From JACKFB01 sp041389525 (lineage in GTDB: Bacteria; Myxococcota_A; UBA9042; PHBI01; JACKFB01): a DNA stretch of 64,000 nucleotides. Shown here one piece after another: positions 55,288 through 63,914 of the stretch. Made by a program: the position numbers and the translations under genes. The notes beneath the pieces are model-generated. The model saw nothing but the letters and a program-made list of their open reading frames with translations. It searched no databases and had not been told where the DNA came from. The stretch is from NCBI GenBank assembly GCA_041389525.1, contig JAWKRR010000008.1:109736-173735 (forward strand), in the 5' to 3' direction. Position 1 is the first letter of the stretch. Each line of letters begins with the position of its first letter.

Positions 55288-57085
55288 AGTCGAGGGCGGC
55301 GTCCGGCGGGACGGCCTGCAGCTCCGTGTCCCCGAAGCGGTCGAGGTAGTCGATCCAGAACCCGGGGCAGACGTCTTCCCAGCGGCAGCCGGCGCAACCC
55401 GGCGCGTGGCGCATCTCGGGGATCTTGATGGTGTGGTCGTCGCACTCGTCGCCGATGCGGGCCTCGATGTCGCGGGTGAACCAGTAGCGCGAGTGGTGCT
55501 CGAAGCCGCGCATGAAGCAGGGCGGGAAGCCCGCGAGGTTGTCGACGGTGATGGAGAGGCCCAGCTCGTCAACCACTCGCAGCGCGTCGTACCAATAGGG
55601 CTCGACTTCGCTCAGGCGCGGGTACATGTCGGGCGCCGACAGCCCTTTTACCGAGGGATATACGAAGAAAAAGAAGACCTCGATGCCGGGGAAGCGCCCA
55701 TGGACGAAGCGCACCCACTCGGGCAGGTCCTTGTAGTTGTAGGCGTTGACCACGTGGCTGAGGATGGTGCGGATGCCGGCCTCGCGGGCGCGGTCGATGG
55801 CATGCAGCGTGCGCTCGAAGTACTCGGGCTTCGTCGAGGTCACCCGCGCGAAGACCTCCGGCGTGTAGCCGTGGAGGCTGATCATCGCGCTGCTGAGCCC
55901 AGCGGCTTCGAGGGACTCCGCGTAGCCCGGCTCGACCAGGCCCCAGCCGTTGGAGTGAAGCTGGATGTCGCGGATCCCGCGGCTGCGGGCGTGGGCGATG
56001 AGCTCGGGCAGGTCCTCGCGCAGGGTCGGCTCGCCCCCGGAGAGCGCGATGCCCGAGTGCTCGCGCTGCCGCGCCACCGCGTCGATCTCGCTCTTGGCCT
56101 CGGCGGTCGAGAAGTTCGGCGCCCAGGGCTCGCGATAGCAGAAGCCGCAGCCGAAATTGCAGGCCTCCAGCAGCGAGACGTCCTGGCGACCGATGCCGAG
56201 ATCGGGCAGCTCCTCCACGGAGACCACCCGCGGATCCTCCAGAAAACCCATACGCCGCTTGAATCCCCGAAGACCGATGTTCACGCCCTCGGTGATGCCG
56301 TAGTCGACGAAGCGGGCACCCGACGCGATGGCGTCGCGCAGGACCTCGCGGGTCAGAAACACGTCGGGCATCAGCGGGGCGGTCGTGTCGTCGCGCAGCG
56401 CCGAGCCCTCGATGATCCGCACCCAGCCGTCCTGGGCCAGGTAGACCTTGCCGGCGATGATCTCGCCGTCCAGCTCGGCCAGCAGCAGGCGAAACGCGTC
56501 GGGCGCGCGGTCGCGCTCGTAGGTGATGAAGGTCTTTGGCAGCGGGCGCACGCTCAGCCGCTCGCAGGTCTCGCGGTACACCTTGTAGTAGGCGTCCACG
56601 GCGGCGTCTGAGCTGTCGAGGCGCGCGGTGAGGCCGCCGCGCTCGCCGATGCGTGCGTCGCGCCGCGCCCCCTTGGGCAGCAGCTCATCCGGATCGGCGG
56701 TGCCTTCCGGGATGGGCATCACCGCGCCCACGAGGTCGTCTCGCAAGAGCAGCCCGCGGTCGACGAAGGCCAGGCGCGCCGCCTGCCCGCCGCTCGGTCC
56801 CAGCAGGTAGATCGGGCTGCCGAGCTCGCGGGCCCGCGCCACCAGCGCCCTGTACCAGCCGGCGCTGCCCGGCGTGTCGCGGCCTAGCTGGCAGCGCTGA
56901 CCGCAGGCGAGGGACGGCACGAGCAGGTAGGGCGAGTTCCAGGCGCAGCCGAGGCGGTCGCCGTCGCAGTCGGCGGGGACGCTGGCCGCGGACGGAAAGC
57001 CAGCTAGCGCGTCGGGGACGGTGTCGGGGACCGGCTCGCGCTTGGTGCCGCGAAAGAGGTTCTTCGTCGGGACCGCTGCGGTCAT
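55286..57085 (-). CDS. FemAB/GNAT-like transferase fused to radical SAM domain
   Basis: 599 aa from ATG 57085, overlapping the upstream stop (ATGA) and with GGAGG 7 bases upstream. A longer frame to 58186 is antisense-like and rejected. Residues about 60-290 look like a FemAB/GNAT-type acyl- or aminoacyl-transferase (PKTFITYERD, LLLAELDGEIIAGKVYLA, ARFVDYGITEG). Residues about 300-500 are the radical SAM core with Cys309, Cys313 and Cys316 (CNFGCGFC) and an intact SGGEPT. A C-terminal Cys group (GCAGCRWEDVC) suggests an auxiliary cluster. The N-terminal 60 residues add further Cys. This fusion implies that a radical reaction and a transfer act on one substrate in sequence. It is the last gene of the second leftward operon. 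Confidence 0.9.
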   Translation of the reverse strand: MTAAVPTKNLFRGTKREPVPDTVPDALAGFPSAASVPADCDGDRLGCAWNSPYLLVPSLACGQRCQLGRDTPGSAGWYRALVARARELGSPIYLLGPSGGQAARLAFVDRGLLLRDDLVGAVMPIPEGTADPDELLPKGARRDARIGERGGLTARLDSSDAAVDAYYKVYRETCERLSVRPLPKTFITYERDRAPDAFRLLLAELDGEIIAGKVYLAQDGWVRIIEGSALRDDTTAPLMPDVFLTREVLRDAIASGARFVDYGITEGVNIGLRGFKRRMGFLEDPRVVSVEELPDLGIGRQDVSLLEACNFGCGFCYREPWAPNFSTAEAKSEIDAVARQREHSGIALSGGEPTLREDLPELIAHARSRGIRDIQLHSNGWGLVEPGYAESLEAAGLSSAMISLHGYTPEVFARVTSTKPEYFERTLHAIDRAREAGIRTILSHVVNAYNYKDLPEWVRFVHGRFPGIEVFFFFVYPSVKGLSAPDMYPRLSEVEPYWYDALRVVDELGLSITVDNLAGFPPCFMRGFEHHSRYWFTRDIEARIGDECDDHTIKIPEMRHAPGCAGCRWEDVCPGFWIDYLDRFGDTELQAVPPDAALD

Positions 57086-58215
57086 GGTCGCGCCTCCGGC
57101 GTCTCGGCGGGCTCGCTCGCGAGGCCACCGGCCAGCGTCAGCCCCGTCGCGTCGCTGGCTCCGTGGCGCGTGGCACCCGGTAGCTGCACGTCGCGCGGAT
57201 TGTAGTCGAGGCCCTCGAGCTGGCAGTGAATCAGGTGCTTGATGTCGGGCGCGCAGGTCGTGCAGCCCGTGCAGGCGTTGGTCGCGTCGCGCACCTGCCG
57301 CACGGTGCGGGCGCCAGCGACCACAGCCTCGCGGATGGTGCTCTCGGTGACCAGCTTGCACTTGCAGACCAGCAGCTGCCCCGCGTCCGCGCCGTGCGGG
57401 CAGACCTGGCGGCCGAAGCAGCGGTCGCAGAGGTGGCCCTTGCAGTAGGGCACGTCCATCTCGAGGCGCTTGAGCACGTAGTCGAAGTACTTCAGCGCGC
57501 GGATGTTGTCGTCGATGGTGCCGGTGACGTCGAAGGGCGGCGAGGGCAGGCCCATGGTCGTGATCTCGAAGCCCTTGCCCAGGCCGTACTGCAGCGCCGC
57601 GTTCACGAAGGGCGCGCCCCAGGCGAAGTCGTAGAAGACCTTCTCGCGCTCGACGAAGGCGCCGCCGAAGGGCTTGAGCCCCATGACCAGCAAGCGCCGC
57701 ACGCCGAGGCCCCAGATGTGGTCCATCAGGGGCTCGAGGCTCTCGACGTTGCGGCGGTTGACCACGATGGAGCAGCTCACGTCGATGCCCGCGGCCACGA
57801 GGTTGCGAATGCCCGCCGAGGTCTGCTCGAGGCTGCCGCGCACCTTGGTGGTCCCGTCGTGGATGTGCCGGTCGTGGCCGAAGATGCTGATGTTCGCGTG
57901 GGTCAGCCCCGTGAGCTGCGCCCGCCGCGTGAAGTCCGGGTACGCGAAGCGGCGGCCGTTGGACGCCACAATGATGCGCTCGTAGCCCTGCGCCTTCGAC
58001 TCGGCGATGGCCTCGAAGAAGGTGGGCATGATCGTCGGCTCGCCGCCGGTGATGACCACGTCGCGCCAGCCCTCGTCGTGCATCGCCGCGTAGAGCTCCG
58101 GCCCGAAGCTCTCGACCTCGGCCTCGAACGTGTGCTCGGCGCCGTCGGGGCTGATCTCGTAGCAGAACGCGCAGCGCAGATTGCACTTGTCGGTCAGGGT
58201 GAGGAACTTGGCCAC
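57082..58215 (-). CDS. Radical SAM protein fused to BFD-like [2Fe-2S] domain
   Basis: 377 aa from GTG 58215, two bases after the previous stop. The core site is Cys11, Cys15 and Cys18 (CNLRCAFC), with TGGEPT (Gly57-Gly58-Glu59-Pro60). NGRRFAYPDFTR is shared with sister proteins. A Cys group (CKGHLCDRCFGRQVC) follows at about 255-275. Residues about 280-330 form a BFD-like domain: CKC, 31 residues, then CTTC, the usual CxC-x31-CxxC spacing, with one further Cys three residues before the final pair. BFD domains carry a [2Fe-2S] cluster and accept electrons, so this could deliver the electron that starts SAM cleavage. The C-terminal tail is acidic and disordered. Confidence 0.9.
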   Translation of the reverse strand: MAKFLTLTDKCNLRCAFCYEISPDGAEHTFEAEVESFGPELYAAMHDEGWRDVVITGGEPTIMPTFFEAIAESKAQGYERIIVASNGRRFAYPDFTRRAQLTGLTHANISIFGHDRHIHDGTTKVRGSLEQTSAGIRNLVAAGIDVSCSIVVNRRNVESLEPLMDHIWGLGVRRLLVMGLKPFGGAFVEREKVFYDFAWGAPFVNAALQYGLGKGFEITTMGLPSPPFDVTGTIDDNIRALKYFDYVLKRLEMDVPYCKGHLCDRCFGRQVCPHGADAGQLLVCKCKLVTESTIREAVVAGARTVRQVRDATNACTGCTTCAPDIKHLIHCQLEGLDYNPRDVQLPGATRHGASDATGLTLAGGLASEPAETPEARP

Positions 58216-58217
58216 GC

Positions 58218-61200
58218 TCAGGCCCCCCTCGCGCCGCTGGACGCGACGGCGCCTGGCGACACGGCGAAGCTCGGCCCGCCGCTCAAGAGCGACGAGGGCA
58301 GGCCCTCAGGCGACCACTGCATATCGGGGAACATCGCGCGCACGATCTCGCTGTCCGGTCGTCGTTCCAGTCGCCGCCCATGGTACGGCTCCAGCTCGCC
58401 ATCGCCGAACTGGGCGAGGTATTCCTCCTGCATCCCCAAGCACACGGCGTTCATCGCGCAGCGCTGACACGCGCCCGCCTTCGCGTAGGGGCTGCGCTCG
58501 GTGATGGTGTCGCCCTGGTCTCCGTTGGCGATCTCGGTCAGGTCGTCGACGCCGAAGTGGTGCTCGTAGCCCTTCAGCACGCAGTAGGGCAGCCCACCGA
58601 TCCCCATGTTCAGGCCCAGCGCCACGCCCAGGTCCACCGCCTCGCGCAACGCGGGCAGCACCTCGCGGATGCGCGGGACCAGGCTCTGCTGGTAGGTCGC
58701 GGCGGCGCCGATGATCTGCACGAAGCTCAGGTTGACGTTCTTCACGCCCAGACCCGCCAGCAGCTCGACCATCTGCGGCAGGTACCGGTAGTTCTTCTTG
58801 GTGATGACCGAGTTGGTCATCACGGTCAGCTCCGGGTAGTCGAGCAGGTTCTTCAGTCCGCCGATGGTCTGGGCGAAGCTGTCCGGCGTGCGCGTGATCG
58901 ACTGGTGAACGCGCGCGGTCGGCCCGTAGACGCTGACCAGGGCGTGGGTCAGCCCCGCCTTCACCGTGCGGCGCGTGAACTCGGGGTAGACGAACATGCG
59001 CCCGTTGGTCACCAGGGCGATGGTGCGCATCCTGGCGCGCCGCGCGGCCCGCACGATCTCGAGGAAATCGGGGCGAATCGTCAGCTCGCTGACCGCGAAC
59101 ATCACCCGGCCGCCCGAGCGCGGCGCCAGCTCTTGCAGCGCGCGGATGACCCGCTGCGTCGGCACCACGTTCGCGGTCTTCATGATGTCGGCGACGCCGC
59201 AGTGCAGGCAGTTGTCGTTGCAGAAGGGCAGCTCCTCATCGAGGATCGGGATCTTCGGCGGGCGGCGCGACGCGAACACGGACCACGCGAGGCGGTTGAC
59301 GCGCTCGACCACGATTTCAGCAGATGGTTCCTGGCTGAACCCGGTCACGAAGCGGGCGAGCAGCGGCGCCAGGTGGGCCTGGGCCGCGGGCAAGGGGCCG
59401 GCGAAGTGCTCGACGGTCACGCCGTGGTGGGCGGGCGCGATATCGACCGCCGAACCGCAGATGTAGTTGAAGGGGTTCTGGTTGATGCGCAGGTTCGAGT
59501 AGCGCGCCATCAGCGAGCGCACCTCGTCCTGGGCGATGCGGAAATCCTCCTCGGTCTCGCCCGGGTGCCCGACGATGATGTCGATGAAGCACTCGAAGCC
59601 CAGCTCCAGCGTGTCGTCGAGGACGCGGCGGAGCGAGTCCGGCTCCTCCTTGCGGCCCATGATCTGCAGCATCCGCCACGAGAAATGCTGCACGCCGTAG
59701 GTCACCTGGTCGCAGCCCGCGCGGCGCATCAGGTCCAAGATGCGCCGGTCGAGGCGGTGCGGGCGAAAGAGGCCCTGCCACGCGTAAGGCGCGCCGCGAG
59801 CGATGAGGGCCTCGGCGAACTCCTCGAGCCAGCGCAGGTGGCCGTTGAGCAGGTCGTCGTTGAACTCGAAGCGGGTGGCGCCGTGGGTCGCGTGGTGGGC
59901 GTCCATCTCGGCGAGGACGTCGTCGACGGAGCGCTGGGCGAACTTGGGCGAGATGGTCTGCTCGCTGCAGAAGCTGCAGCGCGTGACGCAGCCGCGGGCG
60001 GCCAGGATCGGCACGAACTCGGCGGGCAGGCGCTGGCCGCTCCAGTCGGGGAAGGGGAGCGCGTCGAGCTCGCGGTTTCGCGCGTTCGGGAAGCGGCGGA
60101 GCGAGTCGCCTCCGAGCGTGTTGAGGCCGGGGGCGCCGGCGGCGACGGTCGCGTCCCAGGTCCCGTCACGGTGGGCGGTCGCGAGCAGCACCATCGCGCC
60201 CTCGCCCTCCCCTTCGACCACGGCGTCGGCCACGCCCAGGCGCAGCGCCAGCTCCGAGGTCGGCAGGTGGCTCATGGAGGGCCCGCCCAGCACCACGCGA
60301 CAGCCAAGCCGTCGCAGCGCAGCGCCCAGCGCGAAGGCGTAGGTCAGCGAGCTGTCCGCGACGGTCAGACCGTGCAGCGCCCCAGGGTCACCGATGCGCT
60401 GGGCGTCGCGGGCCGCGCTCTCGTGGACCTGGCGAGCGAAGAGCGGGGCCTCGGCCCCCCACGCGCCGGGGTCGACGACCTGCAACAGCAGCGGGATACG
60501 CGGGCCGTAGAGCCCGCCGTTGGGGTCCGGGTCGCCGACGACGGCCAGGGCCTCGGTGAGCGCCGGGTCCCAGGCGCGCGCGTCGCGGGCGAGGTCGGCC
60601 ACGTGGCACTCGACGCCGGCCTCGCGGAGGCTGGCTGCGAGGTAGGCGATGCCTAGGGAAGTGTGGTTTTCGCGGATGCCCCAGTTCGGCGGGATGACCA
60701 GCCGCACGAGGCCGTCGGGGGGCAGGCTGGTGCGCGGCGTGCGCGGCTCGGGGTGGCGTTCGCGGGCGCGAGCGCGCTCGTAGCGGTCTGGCGGGACGTA
60801 GCTCTCGAGCCACCCGGGGCGGCGCGCCGGCGGGTCGATGGCCGTAGGCCCCAGGGCTAGCGCGGCTTGCACGGGGACGGCCTGCGGGCGGGCGGCCTCG
60901 TCGGGGCTCGGCAGGACCAGCGACTCCACGGCGCGCAGGCGGGCGGCCATGGGGCGCACACTGGGCGCGATGGCGAAATCCGGGCAGGCGGCAGCGCAGA
61001 TGCCGCAGCGGACGCACGCGCTGAGGTCGAAGACCAGCGGCTCAGCACCACCGCGCCCCCCGGGGAGCGTGACGGCGCCTGTGGGGCAGAGGCTGGTGCA
61101 GACCTCGCAGCGGGTGCAGAGCGCGACCTCGACCCCGGGGTAGCGCTCGGGCGGCGCCGGCAAGTCGCGGCGTGCGCTGGCGTGGGTGCGGACGACCAGG

Positions 61201-61916
61201 GCCGGGTCGACGCCCGTGGTCTCTATCTCGGCGGCGTCCAGTCCGTAGCAGCGGCGGGTGACGGCCTCGACCGCGAGCAGGTCGCCGCCGACCAGGGTGC
61301 CGAGATCGGCGCCCAGGCTGACCAGGGCGTGCGCGCCTCCGACAGCACCCTCGAGCTCTGCCAGGGTCTCGCGCAGCACCGCCGGGTCGGAGGCCGCGCG
61401 GTACAGCGTCTCGCGGGCCAGCGGCGTCAGCATGCCGGCCGCCGCGAGCAGCGGCCCGGCGAGGCCGAGGTGGTGGTGTGGTGCCGCCGCGGCCAGCACG
61501 ACGCGATGGTCTGCCTCTGCGACGGCCCGCACCACGGCCGCCCGCGCCAACCGCGGCCCCGGTGCGCTCACCTCGAGCGCCTCGATGTCCGTGATGACAT
61601 CCAGTCCGGCGGCGCGCAGCCGCGACACCGCCTCATCGAAGGGCTCGCGCAGGTCCAGCGAACCCGGCACCGCGACCACGCGCACCGTCGCCCCCCGACC
61701 CGCTAAAAACCCAGCCGCCACCTGGATCATCGACAGCGAGACCGCCCGCTCGTCGACCTCCCCCTGGGGACCCACGGGCATCGCCACCAGCGCGACCACG
61801 CCGCCCGCGGGCAGCTCGGCCAGCACCTCGGCGACAGCACGGGCCTCTTCGCCCGGCTGCTCACAGCGCGCGAGGGCGGCGCGAGACGGTCGGGCTGGCG
61901 TGCGAGTGCTCCCCAT
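58218..61916 (-). CDS. DUF362-like/ferredoxin/B12-binding/radical SAM/radical SAM fusion
   Basis: 1232 aa from ATG 61916, 8 bases after the previous stop. N-terminal residues about 1-255 resemble DUF362 (DLGTLVGGDLLAVEAV). Two [4Fe-4S] ferredoxin motifs follow: Cys267, 270, 273 and 277, and Cys301, 304, 307 and 311. Residues about 430-620 look like a cobalamin-binding domain. The first radical SAM core has Cys643, 647 and 650 (CVTRCSFC). A second, complete radical SAM core follows with Cys899, 903 and 906 (CNDNCLHC), but SELT replaces the GGEP motif. It ends in a Cys group (CQRCAMNAVC). I know of no standard family with this order. One chain could pass electrons from ferredoxin clusters to two radical SAM sites. 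It is the centre of the operon. Confidence 0.9.
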   Translation of the reverse strand: MGSTRTPARPSRAALARCEQPGEEARAVAEVLAELPAGGVVALVAMPVGPQGEVDERAVSLSMIQVAAGFLAGRGATVRVVAVPGSLDLREPFDEAVSRLRAAGLDVITDIEALEVSAPGPRLARAAVVRAVAEADHRVVLAAAAPHHHLGLAGPLLAAAGMLTPLARETLYRAASDPAVLRETLAELEGAVGGAHALVSLGADLGTLVGGDLLAVEAVTRRCYGLDAAEIETTGVDPALVVRTHASARRDLPAPPERYPGVEVALCTRCEVCTSLCPTGAVTLPGGRGGAEPLVFDLSACVRCGICAAACPDFAIAPSVRPMAARLRAVESLVLPSPDEAARPQAVPVQAALALGPTAIDPPARRPGWLESYVPPDRYERARARERHPEPRTPRTSLPPDGLVRLVIPPNWGIRENHTSLGIAYLAASLREAGVECHVADLARDARAWDPALTEALAVVGDPDPNGGLYGPRIPLLLQVVDPGAWGAEAPLFARQVHESAARDAQRIGDPGALHGLTVADSSLTYAFALGAALRRLGCRVVLGGPSMSHLPTSELALRLGVADAVVEGEGEGAMVLLATAHRDGTWDATVAAGAPGLNTLGGDSLRRFPNARNRELDALPFPDWSGQRLPAEFVPILAARGCVTRCSFCSEQTISPKFAQRSVDDVLAEMDAHHATHGATRFEFNDDLLNGHLRWLEEFAEALIARGAPYAWQGLFRPHRLDRRILDLMRRAGCDQVTYGVQHFSWRMLQIMGRKEEPDSLRRVLDDTLELGFECFIDIIVGHPGETEEDFRIAQDEVRSLMARYSNLRINQNPFNYICGSAVDIAPAHHGVTVEHFAGPLPAAQAHLAPLLARFVTGFSQEPSAEIVVERVNRLAWSVFASRRPPKIPILDEELPFCNDNCLHCGVADIMKTANVVPTQRVIRALQELAPRSGGRVMFAVSELTIRPDFLEIVRAARRARMRTIALVTNGRMFVYPEFTRRTVKAGLTHALVSVYGPTARVHQSITRTPDSFAQTIGGLKNLLDYPELTVMTNSVITKKNYRYLPQMVELLAGLGVKNVNLSFVQIIGAAATYQQSLVPRIREVLPALREAVDLGVALGLNMGIGGLPYCVLKGYEHHFGVDDLTEIANGDQGDTITERSPYAKAGACQRCAMNAVCLGMQEEYLAQFGDGELEPYHGRRLERRPDSEIVRAMFPDMQWSPEGLPSSLLSGGPSFAVSPGAVASSGARGA

Positions 61917-61924
61917 CGTCAGCG

Positions 61925-63043
61925 TCAGCGTATCGGGATGCCGCGAAACGCGGCGCCCGCGGCAAACGTGCGCTCGCCCTGACTCAGGTAGGGGGCCACC
62001 GAGAAGGGCTTGCGCAGCCGCCGCCCACCGTCGGGGAAGGGCGCAGGTCGCAGTTCGCCGGCGCCGAAATGCTCGTTGTATTTGCCCCACAGCCCGAAGC
62101 AGACGTCCTGCATGTAGCAGCCCTCGCACTTCGAGGTCTTCACCTTGTCCTTGTCCATGGTCGTGGACAGGTGACACTCGCCGCAGGTGTTCGCGTTGAG
62201 GCGCCGCACGATGTACTGGCGCACCTCAGGCGTCGGCTTGATGTCGAAGGTGTCGAGCAGCCAGCACAGCGGGTTCTCGCAGTAGCTCAGGTAGAAGTGG
62301 ATCTTGGCCGCCATCAGGCGCTCGGCGGCGGCGCGGATGGGCTTCTTCAGCTCGGTGTAGGTCGGGAACTTCTCCATCCGGTTCAGGATGCGTCCGTGGG
62401 GCTGCAGCGGCGACAGGATGACGCCCTCCAAGCCCGGGAAGTTCTCGCAGATGTAGTCGATGGTCTCGGCGAAGGTGTCGATGTTGTCGCTGGTGATGAC
62501 CGCGTTCAGCGACACCTCCAGGCCCGCGTCCAGCGCGTTCTTGATGCCCTCGTGGGTCTTCTTCCACGTGCCCGGCGCGCGGGTCATGCGGTCGGAGACC
62601 TCCTCGATGTGGCTGTGAAAGCTGATGAGGGCGTCGTCCAGCCCGGCGCGCACCATGGCGTCCAGGTAGACCTTGTCCTTGAAGCGGATGCCGTTGGTCT
62701 GGAGCACCACGCGCCCGATTCCCAGGTGCTTGGCGTACGCCGTCAGCATCACGAGGTCTTTGCGCAGCGTCGGCTCGCCGCCGGTGAAGTTGACCACCGC
62801 GTCGCGGGGCTTCAGCGAGGCGATCTGGCGCAACATCCGCTTGATGTAGCCGGTCTGCGAGCTGAAGTCGCTGCCGCCTTCCTCCAGGATGTTGCAGAAG
62901 TCGCAATCCTGGCTGCACCGGCCGTCGATCCGAAGAAAAAACGCCTTTGGGTGCAGGCAGTTAGCGCGCGAGTAGATGCTGCGGAGAAACGGGTTCTCCT
63001 CAGGCGCGAGCGCTTCGCGTGCGTCGTGCGCGTCGGTCTGCAT
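61925..63043 (-). CDS. Radical SAM protein with C-terminal auxiliary-cluster cysteines
   Basis: 372 aa from ATG 63043; ATG 63067 is an alternative start with AGGG close by. The core site is Cys43, Cys47 and Cys50 (CSQDCDFC), with TGGEPT. NGIRFKDKVYLDAM and GTWKKTHEGIKNAL follow the cluster's shared pattern more loosely. The C-terminal Cys set (CGECHLST, then CEGCYMQDVC) is SPASM-like and suggests auxiliary [4Fe-4S] clusters, as in peptide-modifying enzymes. An extra N-terminal 28 residues precede the core. It lies 8 bases before the 1232-aa gene and 79 bases after the FemAB-like gene. Confidence 0.92.
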   Translation of the reverse strand: MQTDAHDAREALAPEENPFLRSIYSRANCLHPKAFFLRIDGRCSQDCDFCNILEEGGSDFSSQTGYIKRMLRQIASLKPRDAVVNFTGGEPTLRKDLVMLTAYAKHLGIGRVVLQTNGIRFKDKVYLDAMVRAGLDDALISFHSHIEEVSDRMTRAPGTWKKTHEGIKNALDAGLEVSLNAVITSDNIDTFAETIDYICENFPGLEGVILSPLQPHGRILNRMEKFPTYTELKKPIRAAAERLMAAKIHFYLSYCENPLCWLLDTFDIKPTPEVRQYIVRRLNANTCGECHLSTTMDKDKVKTSKCEGCYMQDVCFGLWGKYNEHFGAGELRPAPFPDGGRRLRKPFSVAPYLSQGERTFAAGAAFRGIPIR

Positions 63044-63101
63044 CGTCAAGAGCCTACCACCGTCCATGCTGCCCTTGCGAGACAGCCCCCGGCCCGTATT
63101 A

Positions 63102-63116
63102 GGACCCCTGAGGTCC
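63102..63116. promoter_or_regulatory. Inverted repeat upstream of the 372-aa radical SAM gene
   Basis: GGACC (63102-63106) and GGTCC (63112-63116) flank five bases, with TAATAC following on the minus strand and GTGACA 19 bases before it. It could be a weak promoter with an operator in its spacer, or an attenuator after the FemAB-like gene. The same layout, a palindrome inside a spacer, occurs at 51486-51513, though the repeat sequences differ. Confidence 0.25.
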
Positions 63117-63122
63117 ACTTTG

Positions 63123-63914
63123 TCACGCTGGGGGTGCGGACAGGGGGCCGCGCGCCCGTAACCGATACAGCGGGATCTCGCGCCCACCCATGTGGTCTTT
63201 GAAGCGCGCGTCCCCGGCCCCCACGGGCGAGAAGCCGTAGTCCACCCGGCGCGCGCCCCGGTCGATGGCCGCTGAGACGGCGGCCCACACCGCGAGATTG
63301 TTGGGGTTGCGGTCCCAGTGCGCGCGGTCGGACGCGCCGTCCACCAGCATCCCGTACCCGTCGACCACCAACCACAGCACGCACGCCGCCGGCTGGTCGT
63401 CGGCCCGCGCGACCGTCAGCCCGACCGCGTCCGGTCCGAACACGTCCCGCAGCGTGCGGATCAGCCCCGGGTGCGGGGGCCGCCCGCCGAGGGCCGCCGA
63501 CTTCATGCTCGACAGGCCGAACCACGCCCCGTCCTCCGCGTCGTGGTCCACCCGGCAGCCCATCCGCTCGGCCTTGGCCACGCCCTGGCGCCCCACGCGG
63601 CGCAGCCGACTCCACGCCTCGGCGCGGTCGGCGGCGACGAGGTGGTGGCCCAGGCAGTGAAGCTCAGCGCCTGCGCTGCGCACGCCCGGCGGCAGGTTGA
63701 TCGCGCAGCCGCCACCGAGTGAATCGCCGTTCACTTCGCCGACCGCGACCCCCGCCAACCCGTACATCCGGTCCGGCAGCGCCTCGACCCCGCCGCCAGG
63801 CGCGTGCCAGCGCACCAGCCGCCCTACCCCGACGTCCACGGCGTCCCACCGCCCGCCAGCCAACCGCGTCCACGTCTCCGCGAACCCCTCGATGAGGGCC
63901 GATGGCACGGGCAC
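63123..63914 (-). CDS. FemAB/GNAT-like transferase, 5' end at repeat junction
   Basis: 263 aa from GTG 63914. The C-terminal half (GLSSMKSAALGG, AVGLTVARADDQPAACVLWLVV, RRVDYGFSPVGAGDARFKDHMGG) resembles the FemAB/GNAT-like transferase portion of the 599-aa fusion protein. FemAB proteins transfer aminoacyl groups or acyl chains; the substrate here is unknown. The upstream sequence is an 87-base exact copy of part of the lipoprotein gene, and the join begins at the start codon. An in-frame TGA lies about ten codons upstream. The natural N-terminus may therefore be missing or altered. It is the first visible gene of the second leftward operon. Confidence 0.75.
   Translation of the reverse strand: MPVPSALIEGFAETWTRLAGGRWDAVDVGVGRLVRWHAPGGGVEALPDRMYGLAGVAVGEVNGDSLGGGCAINLPPGVRSAGAELHCLGHHLVAADRAEAWSRLRRVGRQGVAKAERMGCRVDHDAEDGAWFGLSSMKSAALGGRPPHPGLIRTLRDVFGPDAVGLTVARADDQPAACVLWLVVDGYGMLVDGASDRAHWDRNPNNLAVWAAVSAAIDRGARRVDYGFSPVGAGDARFKDHMGGREIPLYRLRARGPLSAPPA

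Noticed and set aside
57086..58186. 5' extension of the FemAB-radical SAM frame to 966 codons
   Set aside because: The added part overlaps the whole radical SAM-BFD gene; ATG 57085 has a good ribosome site and an ATGA overlap.
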